Assembly: GCA_030867875.1 (NCBI GenBank)
Contig: JAOWCC010000064.1
Span: forward strand, 38,276,802 to 38,340,801
Length of the DNA: 64,000 nucleotides
Reading direction: 5' to 3'
DNA from: Actinernus sp. WN-2022
Taxonomy: Eukaryota > Cnidaria > Anthozoa > Actiniaria > Actinernidae
The notes under the pieces were generated by a model that saw nothing but the letters and a program-made list of their open reading frames with translations, searched no databases and was not told where the DNA came from. Position 1 is the stretch's first letter. Each line of letters begins with the position of its first letter. Shown piece by piece: positions 11,300-22,663 of this stretch. The position numbers and the translations under genes are program-made.

Positions 11300-11690
11300 G
11301 GACAGAATCGACTTGAACAATAGAATTTTGAACTAAATCTGCTCTGCTGAGGAAAATTTAACTTCGAATTGTCTGGTTTCCAGATATCAGCTGTATCAAT
11401 GTTTATCCCACAATATTTACCGTATTTGGTGGCTGTTCTACGTTCTACAAAATGCATTTGATAGCGATTTCCTTTGTGTTGTTGCTGTTTTGTCCCTGTT
11501 TTGTCCCTGTTTTGTCCCCCTCCCACGACCGTGATCCTTAGCGTTTAAACAATAGATTGTTTTGATATGACGTCATAGCGATATAGGTCAATTGAAATAT
11601 CCCCCAATCGAGCAATTTACGCTTGACGACGCTAGTTCCCAAAGTTCACGGTCTCAGAACTTTTACATATATACCTTATTTTGAAACCGC
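11300..11690. other. Flank between the BEL element and repeat B; no certain gene
   Basis: A minus-strand open frame of 79 codons (11526-11287) crosses the retrotransposon junction, so at most part of it could be an old exon. I recognise nothing in it. Confidence 0.35.
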
Positions 11691-12050
11691 TGATCAAGCG
11701 AATCGGCTCTATGGTAAAGCGGCTTTGATTCCAATGCCCACAACCAGCCGCAATCAGTTTTTAATTACTTTTTCGCCTTTCTCAGTTTTATTTAATCTTT
11801 TCCTGTCTTTTAAGCTATTAGAGCCGCCTTCTACACTAAAAAACATTGTTGTGTATTGGCTCTCCTCCATGATGAGAAAGAAATTATATCACAGGTGACC
11901 CAATTGCTCTGTAAGTGGCAATATTTACTAGCATTTGAATGGGATTTTTTTAGAACTAATATTGAATAAAAAGCGACAATACTTACAGCATGTGTTTATT
12001 TGTCCATGCCGCTGCGTGTGGTTATAATTTCAGCGAGTTTTGACCCCAGC
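11690..12050. repeat. Repeat B, left copy (tRNA-like head plus unique body)
   Basis: About 350 bases matching, in inverted orientation, 22083-22440. The start has A-box-like and truncated B-box-like stretches; the body includes AGAGCCGCCTTCTACACT and ends AATTTCAGCGAGTTTTG. Read on the minus strand it contains an exon-like edge (ACACATGCT then the donor GTAAGT). It shares the word CTCGCTGAAATT with repeat A. Confidence 0.75.
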
Positions 12051-12149
12051 AGTTCTGTAAACTGGTGTTATACCAGGGTCGTAACGAGGTATATTTTTTC
12101 TCTAGTGGTCCCTTATTTTTACCCAGAACTTTGATCTCTGATCCCAATT

Positions 12150-12300
12150 TTCCAGTAATTTGTGATTCGTGATCCAGCCAAAAATAAATGAGGCCGTTCA
12201 TATTCTGATATATTGATCCCGATCCCATAACTGATATACGTTGATCCCGATCCCATGCCCTGTGATCCCGATCTCGGGTCTGTGATCCCACAGTGAATCG
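12150..12300. repeat. Short imperfect repeat of TGATCCCGATCCC
   Basis: Several scattered, imperfect copies of a 12-13 base word (GATCCCGATCCC and variants) between repeat B and the minisatellite. Absent from the right arm, so it is a later or separate insertion. Confidence 0.5.
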
Positions 12301-12354
12301 CTCTCTAACTCCCGGGATGCTCGTCGGAAAATTGTAATTGAACCCCTAAAAGGG

Positions 12355-13011
12355 GTGTCAGGAGTGCCAGGAGTGTCAGGAGTGCCAGGAGTGCCAGGAG
12401 TCTCAGGAGTGCCAGGAGTGCCAGGGGTGTCAGGAGTGCCAGGAGTGCCAGGAGTTCCAGGAGTGCCAGGAGTGCCAGGAGTGCCAGGAGTGCCAGGAGT
12501 GCCAGGAGTGCCAGGAGTGCCAGGAGTGCCAGGAGTGTCAGGAGTGCCAGGAGTGTCAGGAGTGTCAGGAGTGTCAGGAGTGTCAGGAGTGCCAGGAGTG
12601 CCAGGAGTGCCAGGAGTGCCAGGAGTGCCAGGAGTGCCAGGAGTGCCAGGAGTGCCAGGAGTGCCAGGAGTGCCAGGAGTGCCAGGAGTGCCAGGAGTGC
12701 CAGGAGTGCCAGGAGTGCCAGGAGTGCCAGGAGTTCCAGGAGTGCCAGGAGTGCCAGGAGTGTCAGGAGTGTCAGGAGTGTCAGAGTGCCAGAAGTGCCA
12801 GAAGTGCCAGAAGTGCCAGGATTGCCAGAGTGCCAGGAGTGTCAGGAGTGTCAGGGTGCCAGGATTGTCAGAAGTGTCAGAAGTGTCAGGAGTGTCAGGA
12901 GTGTCAGGAGTGCCAGGAGTGCCAGGAGTCTCAGGAGTGCCAGGAGTGCCAGGGGTGCCAGGGGTGCCAGGGGTGCCAGGGGTGCCAGGAGTGTCAGGAG
13001 TGTCAGGAGTG
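12355..13011 (+). repeat. Minisatellite, unit GTGCCAGGA, about 73 copies, variable
   Basis: A 657-base array of a 9-base unit with many variants (GTGTCAGGA, GTGCCAGAA, GTGCCAGGG), most degenerate in its right third. Because the unit is 9 bases, most frames stay open and give false proline/glycine-rich proteins (GVP, GTP repeats). No promoter or splice context supports translation. The inverted partner array is at 21327-21991. Confidence 0.95.
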
Positions 13012-13977
13012 AATGCGGAGTATTTCGAAACACCTTGTTGACACTTGAGAATTTCGATAGGATGCAAGTTTTTCCCCTGTCAGATTCGACAACCAATTTA
13101 CAGTCCCTAGAAGTTTCGGTGTAATCAGTGAAAGCTAAGATTCTGAGAAAAAGGCCTCTGCCACACCTAAGAATGTCGGAATGAGAATGAAAGCTTACCA
13201 GCGCAGTTTGAAATTCATTTAGGTAGCGTTAAAAGTGCTTTAGAAGTAATATAATGGTATATTAAAGCATTTTAGCGAAAACTCTCGTTAGGTGCCCCTG
13301 TTGCGTTGATTTGATGAAGCTCAAATTCGTACGCAAGTCGACGCAAGCTTTTTACCGTTTGGCCACCCAACGTAAGTCGATGCAAGTTGACGCCCAAAAT
13401 ATCGTCCAGATTACTTGCTCTGTACTCTGATATACGGCACGCGCAGGTTTACAGATTCAGTACAGCTACATACCCGGCTGTACTGACGCAACTGCTGAGT
13501 TTCGGATACAACAGACTGAAATACTTTTTTCCGCCGGAGGTGTGAGTATCACTCCTTGAACTTTTTTAATGAAGCCGTTCCAAGCCCTGTGCCTGTTGTC
13601 CATTCATCCTGGAATTGAGCTGAACGGAAATAAGAATGAATACTTCTTCCCCATTTCAAAACAAAAAGAACAAAAGATTAGGAAACAGCCATATGCGAAA
13701 TTGATCTCAATCTTTGTTACCGAAACTGAAAGAATACGAAGTTCGCAAATGGCTAGTATTGAGTTTGACATAGTTTACAAGTTGTTAAATTCACACAATG
13801 CGCTTGATAAGATTATTTTAACCGCTGTGAGAAGCAAAAGAGATAAAAACTGACGGCTTTTCCTTACGAAGGATGGTTTGCCGCTCCTATTGTTGACGTG
13901 TAACGACATTACACCTCTTTAATTTCCCGTTACTTTTCGGAGCCCTTTAGTCTTTACCTGTCCGGTACGAGACAAGC
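13012..13977. other. Upstream region of the DUF3987 gene
   Basis: No recognised gene. A 94-codon plus-strand open frame (13569-13853) has no recognisable motif; it is lysine-rich and ends 120 bases before the DUF3987 start. It could be a 5' leader or a small unknown gene. Confidence 0.35.
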
Positions 13978-14762
13978 ATGGCGACGGCAGAAAGCAGTAC
14001 CTCGTGGCCACCACAGAAAAAGGCCAAAACTATAGACGCAGAAGTTATGAAACAGGGAAAAACCGGGGTTATCCCGTGGGAAGATATAATGCCTAAACCA
14101 GTGGTAAGATGGCTAGAAAACTACGCGTTTTCTATCGACAGTACCAAGGATATCATCCTGGCAGCTATTCTGTCAAGCGTAGCCACGCTAATGGGGGAGA
14201 CCACAGTCCGTGTTCCTAGCAAAATGTTTCCAGAGAACATAAATATATTTATGGTTTGTGTCTGTGAACCAGGAGCAGGGAAATCGCCTGCGTTTCAGCA
14301 TGGTTGCCAGGTGCCGCTTCGCTTGCATGTGGAGCAGAAGAACAATAATTCGCCATTGCTTGTGGATGATTTCACAGAAAAGGGATTATTTAAGCAGCTC
14401 AGGAGTGCTACAGGAGCAAAGGCAATTATTGGGAAGGAAGAGGTTTCGCAATTCTTTGATCGCGTTCTTGGTACTAGAGAATCTTCCATCAATATGGAGC
14501 GATTGATAAATCTGTACGACGGAGCAACGTGGCTGTACTCCAAAGGCGACAAAACTGCCCGACAAATAATCGACAAGCTTGGAGTCTCAATTGATGGCTT
14601 CAGCCAACCGTTTTTTTTTCCGATATACAAAAAGATGTTGGAAAGAAAAGACGGCGGGGTAGACAGAATATTTGTATACCAACCAATGCCACATCGTTGC
14701 CTTGCTACAGAGCGCAAAACCAAGATAGCAGCTGTCCAGGCTAGTCCCTTGAAGGACTTTAG
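13978..14762 (+). CDS. DUF3987-family P-loop protein, N-terminal exon
   Basis: A 261-codon exon ending in a good donor (AG|GTAAGA). DUF3987 proteins are P-loop ATPase-like proteins best known from phages and bacterial mobile DNA; their biochemical role is not settled. Visible features: Walker-A-like CEPGAGKSPAF followed by a PL..HVE stretch (about residues 98-118), the DDFTEKGLFKQL segment, an acidic KEEVSQFFDRV segment in the Walker-B position, the NLYDG segment (about 180), and the closing GFSQPFF...DGGVDRIFVYQPMP block typical of the family. The start is the first ATG. It sits centrally between two inverted minisatellites and inverted repeats, which suggests it belongs to a mobile element. 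It must splice onward, because the frame hits TAA just after the donor. Confidence 0.82.
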
Positions 14763-15135
14763 GTAAGATTCAGTTGTATCACTTGTTAATATTACTGATA
14801 TTATGGTGTTATGTTGTTGCTTTAATTTAGAGATGGTAACTATACTGTGACACATTCTCGGTTACACTTAAATGGGCTACGTCAACCTTCAACAGGCCCA
14901 TAGGGTGGATTTTAGAATCATGGGGTTCGAATAATTTTGGCGCGCAGCGCCTGGTTCTTACAACGGTGGAGGAACTACTTCCAACTTATCTACAACTTGT
15001 AACACTTTAGCCGGAGGTTCGACCCCACCGGCCTGCTCAAATAATCCTCGTGCCCAAAGTCAAAAAGTACTGAAAACAAATAACTATTTAGATTAGCAGG
15101 GGAAACAAATCGGAAACCATTTTTATGAATGATCG

Positions 15136-15362
15136 GACCAGTTCGCGCGGTTTATTCCGACATTTTGGAAGAGGTGCAAACATGCTGCAAAGTATTGTGA
15201 TTGTATGAGAATCCGATTCAGAATAATTTCCCTATAAGTCAAAGTCAAATAATTTCCCTATAAGTCAGAGTCAAAGTCTGCAAGAAAATTTACAGACAAA
15301 TATATGAAAAAACTGAAATTGACGGAAATTCTTTGTCATCGGATTCCCATATAAACATTGTT
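15136..15362. mobile_element. Degraded copy of the GACCAGTT MITE
   Basis: Begins GACCAGTTCGCGCGGTTTAT and contains TTCCGACATTTTGGAAGAGGTGCAAACATG split over a few mismatches, like the intact copy at 1587-2040. The right TIR is truncated near ATCGGATTCCCATATAAACA. It lies in the intron of the DUF3987 gene. Confidence 0.65.
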
Positions 15363-15440
15363 TAGGGAGCAGGTCAAAACACATGCCCCAGATTGGGACG
15401 TCGACCCATTTTTTTTCACCAGACACAGCTGTCAGTGGAG

Positions 15441-15542
15441 TACCGTAAATGCTCGAATTAGCGCCCCCTTCAAATAAGCGCCCCCCTCTCGACCCAGAAA
15501 ATCAAATAAGCGCACTGGGCGCTCATTCGAGAATTTACGGTA
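15441..15542. mobile_element. 102-bp MITE with TACCGTAAAT ends
   Basis: Left end TACCGTAAATGCTCGAATTA and right end, inverted, TACCGTAAATTCTCGAATGA, both continuing into GCGCCC. Nearly the whole element folds back on itself. Non-coding. Confidence 0.8.
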
Positions 15543-16113
15543 GATAAACGTTACTGCTTGAAATTGGTCTAAACTATTGTAAATCAAATTAAGTTTCAGG
15601 AAAAAGCTTTTACGATCCAGTTTAATCCTTAAACATATCTATATTAAAATATAGAATGAGATTAAATTTCGTAATAACAAATATATGGCCACTAGTCTAT
15701 GACACAACCCTTACCAATTTTGACGAAAATGTGTACACAGTCTTTGTTGCCGTATTGGAATGACTAATTCGATTTTCGATTATCCATAAGCACCCTTCTT
15801 ACCAAGTCTAAATGTGATCTGCCCGTCGGTCTAAATTTAGACCAGCCGGGATAACTCCGATAACTCAGCTTAGAGGATCTTCTAAGGCCGTGTTTATATG
15901 AGAAAAGCTGGCCCGGGGAGCCGTGCGCCCTCCTCCCCCGTGACAACTTCACGCACTGACTGTGAGTTCCACTCGCATGTATAAATTCGATTTGGCGAAT
16001 TTATACATATCCGGAGTTAAACCATAGCCATAGTTTTCGTCGAGCATTTGCATTTACCTATTGAAAATCCACGCGTCATTTACTCTCACTGACATTGTTT
16101 GTTCTTGTTGCAG

Positions 16114-16530
16114 CTGAACGACGGATTGAGCAAGGAACAAGAATCCTCAACAATTTATGCCAAAATAATGTTGCATAAGGGTCCGTTTGCCACTGTCCGT
16201 AGCGTACAAAGGTCATTTAGCGGCAAAACTCAGCGGCCAAGTGCAGACGACGTCATACGAATTTTCAAGGCAATGGAAGAAGATGGTCTTGGCAAAGTTA
16301 AGACCATTGATAAAGCCACCGTCTACTACAAGCCACTGCCTTGTGAATTCGCCGAGGAGAAGTTGCTGCGATACAATATTGGTTGGGAAACATACAGAAA
16401 TATTTTCTGTGAGCTTTGTGCCACGACACAAATTTCAAAGGAGCATTTTAACAAGTTTTTAGATGGTGCAGCCAAGAAAATTGAGCTGCTAAACACCTAT
16501 TTTTTCGAGGCGTATGATATTCAAACGTAG
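16114..16530 (+). CDS. Terminal exon of the DUF3987 gene (probable)
   Basis: A clean acceptor (GTTCTTGTTGCAG) precedes a 138-codon open stretch ending TAG. The protein is helical and charged (LSKEQESSTIYAKIMLHKGP, then a segment resembling a winged-helix linker, RPSADDVIRIFKAMEEDGLG). Direct splicing from 14762 would put a stop at once: the upstream exon ends in phase 2, while this exon reads in phase 0. So one or more middle exons are missing here or not recognised. Family members normally have several hundred residues between these parts. Assignment to the same gene rests on position and orientation. Confidence 0.5.
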   Translation: MNDGLSKEQESSTIYAKIMLHKGPFATVRSVQRSFSGKTQRPSADDVIRIFKAMEEDGLGKVKTIDKATVYYKPLPCEFAEEKLLRYNIGWETYRNIFCELCATTQISKEHFNKFLDGAAKKIELLNTYFFEAYDIQT

Positions 16531-16619
16531 CTCAACTGTTATGATAACCTTCTGGGGAATAACGTACTCTAAGAAATGCGACTGATTTAAAAATTATGTG
16601 ACTTAAACATTTGGCACAC

Positions 16620-17535
16620 GTCAACAGCTTGACAAAAACTCAATTAGTCATCTCTCTGTTGCAAACTCTGTTGTTACACCCACCCTCTCTGTCAAGAATC
16701 TTGGAGTCTGGATGGACCCAAGGCTGTCTCTAGAGACATACATTAATAAAACGTGTAAATCATCATTTTATTATTTACATAACATTAGAAAGATTCGAAA
16801 ATTTTTAACCATTGAGTCTTGCACTATCCTTGTCCATGCATTTATTTCATGTCGCCTTGACTACTGTAACAGTTTATGTTATGGTCTTCCTGCTTACCAA
16901 ATAGCAAAACTTCAAAGAGTTCAAAATGCTGCCGCTAGAATCATATGTAAGGTTTCCCGTTTTGCACATATTACTCCGGTTCTCATTAGCTTACACTGGC
17001 TTCCAGTCAAAACTAGAATAATCTTTAAGATACTTACTATCACTTTCAAAGCTATCCATGGTATGTGCCCTTCGTATATTTCTCAATTAATTAAAGTCAG
17101 AGGGCGCTCTTTTTATAACACTAGATCTAATAATGAGCTACGGCTGATCGTACCATCCTTTACATCACTGTCTACTATTGGCGATAGGTCATTTACATCA
17201 GCCGCACCTTTTCTATGGAATAAATTACCTGCTAGTATTAGGCAAATCAAATCCTATGACTATTTCAAGAAGCAGCTCAAGACTTACTTATTCAGAGAAG
17301 TCTTTAGCCTTTAGCTACTATTTACAACTAGTTTTATTATGGTTATTATCGACTAAATTTTATCATTACTCATAGTAATAGCATTTTATTGGACTGTTAT
17401 TCTTAATGAATTGGTTAGTTAATTATTAGTTTGTTAGTTTATTTTAAAAGTAGAGACTTTGTAAAAGCGCATCTGAACATTTTCCATATGCTAATTTGCG
17501 CTATATAAGTGCATTATTATTATTATTATTTGTAT
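16620..17535 (+). mobile_element. LINE 3' end (reverse-transcriptase C-terminus), tail ATT repeats
   Basis: 5'-truncated non-LTR retrotransposon. A 200-codon open frame (16712-17314) shows the region after the polymerase core common to jockey/CR1-like elements: FISCRLDYCNSL, LQRVQNAAARIICKV, LHWLPVKTRI, FLWNKLPASIR and FKKQLKTYLF. The frame extends upstream without an ATG to about 16624 (VKNLGVWMD). The 3' end reads GCGCTATATAAGTGCATT followed by a short ATT microsatellite, the usual tail of such elements. Confidence 0.88.
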
Positions 17536-18548
17536 TATTAGTTAAAGGGACCCTCTCCGCCAATTTCGCACCTTGCAAGTAATATATATATGGATTACGT
17601 CTCCTGTTAACCATTTTAAACTCATCCAGATGTTCAGCATCTATTGAATACTAATGGTTATGTAGCTTAAATTCAGCTGGGGGCCCGTTTGTAGGCCATT
17701 GGACGTTTCATGAAAGGGACCCCATTAACTGTATACAGAAATGCTGGAATAACACTAATTGTATCTAGGTTTCATATAGGCCCTGTTATATGGTACAATG
17801 ATTCGTGCAACTTGCCTCTCAATGCCAGCAACGTAACTTGTCTCGAAATGGTGTTGGAAACAAGTTACAGGAAACATTGCAACGTGTAACATACCCCGCA
17901 ACTGACAACATCGTTGCGAATCAAGTTTCTGCAGTTGTTGCAGAAATGGCGTGTACAAAATGCAGACCAGAAAAAGAAATCTTAAAAACTGCAAAATTAC
18001 AGAACACCTGAATATTCCGGCTTTTTGTATATTTAAAAACCAGTTATGGCGACTTTTGAAAAGCAAACTCGCCCAATACTTTTCTGAAGCTTCGTAGCTC
18101 TGAATAAAATCCCATACGGGTAAATACAATTTCGTAGTTTTGAAGATCTATTTCATCTGCATTTTCTGCATTGATCTGCATGCATTTTGTACCCCCGGTT
18201 GCCGAGTACCCAGTTCTACTTTTTCTTGCAATTTGTCTCGCTAGATCCGATTTTACATCTGTGTGGGGATCGGAGAACGGTCCTGTTTGTCAGAAACATA
18301 TCAGACGACAAAAATAAGAAATGAGATTTTTCGATATCATGCAATATAGAAGTTGTGAAAAAACGTTTTGTCTAAGTGTTTTTGTCTACGAGGGCTCGCT
18401 CTCACACGCGCTGCCGAATATTTAACAATTAGGGTTTCTATATCGGCAGTGAGCAAGACTATTATTGTTTTACAATGTAACATAATCAAGCCACAGTTCT
18501 ATAAATTAAGCAATGGGCTATTATTGAGGGAACTGGGTTATGCTAACG
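17536..18548. other. No gene seen
   Basis: AT-rich sequence with short chance frames only. The stretch 17800-17960 holds inverted words (AACTTGTCTCG, CAAGTT, GTTGCAG) suggesting an old small foldback repeat, but I could not define ends. Confidence 0.4.
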
Positions 18549-18703
18549 ATCGATAGACGGTGCCTAGGTGGAAAATAGCATTTACAAACAGGTTTTGTTG
18601 ATAACACTACCGATCTCGTACAAGTGCCTTTAAATATTAGAATTAATATTAATTTGCCACCCAGTACAACCACGTGATTGCATTCCTGCAAAAGGCCCAT
18701 TGT
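18549..18703. repeat. Interspersed repeat C, copy 1
   Basis: Matches 45060-45198 in the same orientation. Shared words include AATAGCATTTACAAACAGGTTT, read here as two runs around a mismatch-free core of under 20 bases, then CGATCTCGT, CAAGTGCCTTTAAAT, and CAGTACAACCACGTGATTG. Non-coding. Family unknown. Confidence 0.7.
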
Positions 18704-19638
18704 CACCGACTATCGGTTCGACGCGCTCCCTGCTTGTTCTTCTCCGGCTTGTTGTGCCCATGGATTTTCAGTGGCGAAAAGTCTTGTGTACTACAATAAA
18801 AATATTCAAAGCCACCTGTTGACAAACGGTCAAGTCAAATAAATTAGTTGTTTTATCACCGATCACTCAGTGCCCCATGTGATTGTAGAATATCGCGCAA
18901 TTGATAATCCGCAATATTAATCCGGGTTCGTTAAGTTATAATTTTTTTCCACCCTTTTTTACTAGAATTGAAAATATGCTATTGATATATTTGACAATGG
19001 GTAATATTATTGCCATTTTCAGCATTTCATTAATCATGAACTGCATCCGAAGTTTTTCAAGAATTGGAGCGTGATTATCAGTAATATTTATGTTATAACA
19101 CCTTTATTGCTTAGCGTTTTTTTATCAGAGTGATGTAGTCTTTTTTTGGGGGAGGTGGTTTAATTCTACAAATTTGCAAAGAGAAATTAAATCAGTTTCG
19201 GGTCAGTGTCCTAAACTCGCAGAAAAGCTAGTCAGTAGTAACTCCGGCTAAGGGCCTGTTCACATGACACGTTTAATCTCGCAGCGATATTTCTTATCAA
19301 ATTTGATTTAGAATTGGATTATATTCATTCTATGTAAAAAATGTAATGCTATGAGGGATAAAGTCATACACAAAACAACTCATTTTCATCTCGTGACACA
19401 TCTTGCCCCGGGATCAGTAAACGCGTCATGTAAACCGGATTATTGAGCAACAAAAGAAAGGCGACTGACCGGCTACCGCTTCTGATATTGAAAATGTGTG
19501 ATCAAAACCTTGCAGGCCAAAATTTCAGAATTTCACGGTTAAACTTGCTACTTCGTTACCGTCAAAGACAATGGAAAACAAAGCCTATAATCTTTCTTTT
19601 TGTCTACCAAAGGAACAACTGTCAAGAAAGTTTATATA

Positions 19639-20027
19639 TAATAATCAGAATAAAGGTGAAAGAGAAAAATATGCACTGAATGGGATTCGAACCCACGGCC
19701 TCGGTATATTAGTCCGATGTGTTAACCACTACACCATCAGGACGACCACGCTGGCAACGCAGCCGACTTATTGGTTTTTGTGGTACCGTGAGTTTTCCCA
19801 GGCTTTTTCTCTTTCGGGTTCGGGATGGGAAAGCCCATAACTTCTCAACTAAGCTTTCAACCTAAGGATCATTATTGATTCACAGGCACATACGTCCAAC
19901 CTAGGAATTGCTTAGCCAGAAGGATCCGAATGGATGCGAGCTTTTTTTAAATATATATTAAGTATATAGAGAGAAGAAACCCATCCCTAATATTAATAAT
20001 CAGAATAAAGGCGAAAGAGAAAAATAT
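19639..20027 (-). mobile_element. 321-bp insertion with tRNA-like 3' end and 34-bp flanking duplication
   Basis: Two 34-base copies (19639-19672 and 19994-20027, one mismatch) that start TAATAATCAGAATAAAGG flank a 321-base insert. On the minus strand the insert ends in a tRNA-like sequence (19746-19673): A box GGTGTAGTGG, anticodon-like loop CTAATAT, T arm GTGGGTTCGAATCCCAT. The acceptor stem does not pair, so it is not a working tRNA. The tRNA part is at the 3' end, unlike ordinary SINEs, where it is at the 5' end. Confidence 0.7.
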
Positions 20028-20084
20028 ATTCTTGCACTTTTGTCATATGTGGAAAAATACAGATAAGATACGAAATAAAAGAAT

Positions 20085-20645
20085 GAACTTACTGCCACTG
20101 CATTTATAATGGTACTGCATAAGCTGCAGTTAGTGCAGAATTTTGCAGCCAGAATAGTCTTAGGATTAAGAAAGTTTGATCATATTTCTGAGGGCCAAAG
20201 ATCGCTTAAATGGCTAAATGTCTCAGAAAAGATTATATTTAATGATTTAGTTTTAGCTTTTAAATGCATGAATGGATTAGCTCCAGAATATTTATCTACA
20301 TACTTTGTTAAGCGTTCTGCCATTCATGGTAGAAATACTAGGGGATCTGGAAATTTGAATATTCCACGCTGCAGATTGTCAACGGAACAAAGAGCTTTTT
20401 ATTTCCGGGGTGTCAGTGCATGGAATAGTCTTAAAAAAGATCTTTACAAAATATCAAAAATATTCAGAATTTTAAGAGATGTGTTTTTAATAGTTTATTT
20501 AATAAAGATAAGGTTTATTAAATTAACCTATAATTGTAAATTATATTATATTTTTACTGTAATTTAGATTATATATATATTTATATATTGTATTGTGACT
20601 GAAAAGCCCTGTTAAGGGAGTCTCAAATAAAGTATGTATGTATCT
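20085..20645 (+). mobile_element. LINE 3' end, tail with GTAT repeats
   Basis: A 152-codon open frame (20109-20567) shows the reverse-transcriptase C-terminal region: LQLVQNFAARIVLGLRKF, SLKWLNVSEKI, CMNGLAPEYLS, AFYFRGVSAWNSLKKDL. The 3' part is AAGCCCTGTTAAGGGAGTC followed by AATAAAGTATGTATGTAT. The sequence is 5'-truncated and of a different subfamily from 16620-17535. Confidence 0.85.
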
Positions 20646-21326
20646 ACTGAATCAACCAAAGGGCTTTTCAAAGTACAGAGATGAATATGAATAACTGCTG
20701 ACAGTGTCAAATCCTACAGAACGTCAATATCAAACCTATTTCTGACGGATTATTATCGTGGTAACAAAATAATGTCGGTGAATTGTGAAATTCTTGTTAT
20801 TTTTTGTTTTATAGCCCTTCCCATCAGTCATTCCTGCTTTCAGATGCAATGAGTTGACAACTGAAAAGTAGTAAAAATAGGATAACTTAAAAAGCATTTG
20901 GAATATAGAGAAATTAACTGAGAGATCGACAGATGACTGTCTCGGCAGAGCATCTTAGTAAGACTCTGGCCACCCTTTTCTGAAGTGATAAGACTGTCCA
21001 GTTTATCTTTGTTACAGCAAGTCTATACTGTACAACAGTAAGGGTTTAATCATAGCATTGTAAAATATTAAGACACGTTCCTTAAATGATGCGACTTAAT
21101 GTTCTTAAGGGTACCGATTCGTTTAATTAGATATCTTTTAACAAAGGTTCTCTGTATAATCAGTAGTTTAAGTTCAGTTTCTCATCAAAATCTAGGCCTA
21201 GCAGTTTGCGTATTCTACCTGCTCTACTTTACTACCATTTGTATAAACATCAAAAGATTGATTAACACTGGCGAGTCAAGTTAACGCGAAAGCGTTTCAA
21301 GTAACTAGCAAAGTTTTAGTTTTTGA
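20646..21326. other. No gene seen
   Basis: AT-rich spacer between a LINE tail and the right minisatellite. Open frames are short and unsupported. Confidence 0.4.
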
Positions 21327-21991
21327 ACTCCTGGCACTCCTGACACTCCTGGCACTCCTGACACTCCTGGCACTCCTGGCACTCCTGGCACTCCTGGCAC
21401 TCCTGGCACTCCTGGCACTCCTGGCACTCCTGGCACTCCTGGCACTCCTGGCACTCCTGGCACTCCTGGCACTCCTGGCACTCCTGGCACTCCTGGCACT
21501 CCTGGCACTCCTGGCACTCCTGGCACTCCTGGCACTCCTGGCACTCCTGGCACTCCTGGCACTCCTGGCACTCCTGGCACTCCTGGCACTCCTGGCACTC
21601 CTGGCACTCCTGGCACTCCTGGCACTCCTGGCACTCCTGGCACTCCTGGCACTCCTGGCACTCCTGGCACTCCTGGCACTCCTGGCACTCCTGGCACTCC
21701 TGGCACTCCTGGCACTCCTGGCACTCCTGGCACTCCTGGCACTCCTGGCACTCCTGGCACTCCTGGCACTCCTGGCACTCCTGGCACTCCTGGCACTCCT
21801 GGCACTCCTGGCACTCCTGGCACTCCTGGCACTCCTGGCACTCCTGGCACTCCTGGCACTCCTGGCACTCCTGGCACTCCTGGCACTCCTGGCACTCCTG
21901 GCACTCCTGGCACTCCTGGCACTCCTGGCACTCCTGGCACTCCTGGCACTCCTGGCACTCCTGGCACTCCTGGCACTCCTGGCACTCCTGG
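21327..21991 (-). repeat. Minisatellite, unit GTGCCAGGA on the minus strand, about 74 copies, nearly uniform
   Basis: A 665-base array, written TCCTGGCAC on the plus strand. Apart from two or three TGTCAGGA-type variants at its left end, every copy is identical. Similar length and opposite orientation to 12355-13011. Glycine/valine/proline translations are artefacts of the 9-base period. Confidence 0.95.
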
Positions 21992-22082
21992 TTCGCTTGT
22001 TATAGTTATCATGTTATATTAGTTACTACTTAATTATGCTATGCTGTGACGTATCTTGTGCGGCGTACACGGGCCATAAACC

Positions 22083-22440
22083 CAAAACTCGCTGAAATTA
22101 CAACCACACGCAGCGGCATGGACAAATAAACACATGCTGTAAGTATTGTCGCTTTTTATTCAATATTAGTTCTAAAAAAATCCCATTCAAATGCTAGTAA
22201 ATATTGCCACTTTTACAGAGCAATTGGGTCACCTGTGATATAATTTCTTTCTCATCATGTCCGTGTTGGAGGAGAGCCAATACACAACAATGTTTTTTTA
22301 GTGTAGAAGGCGGCTCTAATAGCTTAAAAAGACAGGAACAGATTAAATAAAACTGAGAAAGGAGAAAAAGAAGTTAACAAAAATTGCGGCTGGTGTGGGA
22401 ATCGAACTCCGATCATTGGAATCAAAAGCGCGCGCTCTAA
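22083..22440. repeat. Repeat B, right copy (inverted)
   Basis: Reverse complement of 11690-12050 with a few differences. It keeps a full B-box-like stretch on the minus strand (GGAGTTCGATTCCCACACC) that is deleted in the left copy. It begins AACTCGCTGAAATTACAACC and includes the donor-like GCTGTAAGTATTG. Confidence 0.78.
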
Positions 22441-22663
22441 ACCTAATATTAGGAGGTGAGGGAAAGAGGTTCGGAAAAAAACAGCGGAAACGACCCTAGA
22501 AGAGCTCAGAGGTATGAATAACCGCAACTGATACATTGTAGGGTGAAGTCGTGTATTTATTTGTCTAACATTCATGTTTTGGAAGGATTTATAATGTGAA
22601 CTATTCAAGCGATATTTGTAAGCGTATAAATACACAAATCATGAGATTGGGCTGCCTGTGGCT

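Noticed and set aside
12198..13067. Long minus-strand and plus-strand proline/glycine/threonine or valine repeat proteins (elastin- or collagen-like)
   Set aside because: They are translations of a 9-base minisatellite, where several frames stay open by arithmetic; no splice or start context supports a gene.
14295..14855. 186-residue minus-strand frame opposite the DUF3987 exon
   Set aside because: Shadow of the DUF3987 coding exon; no motifs of its own.
19673..19746. Functional isoleucine-type tRNA gene on the minus strand
   Set aside because: The acceptor stem does not pair and the anticodon stem has a mismatch; it is part of a repeated insertion.
21305..22012. 235-residue GVP-repeat protein on the minus strand
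   Set aside because: Same 9-base minisatellite effect as above.
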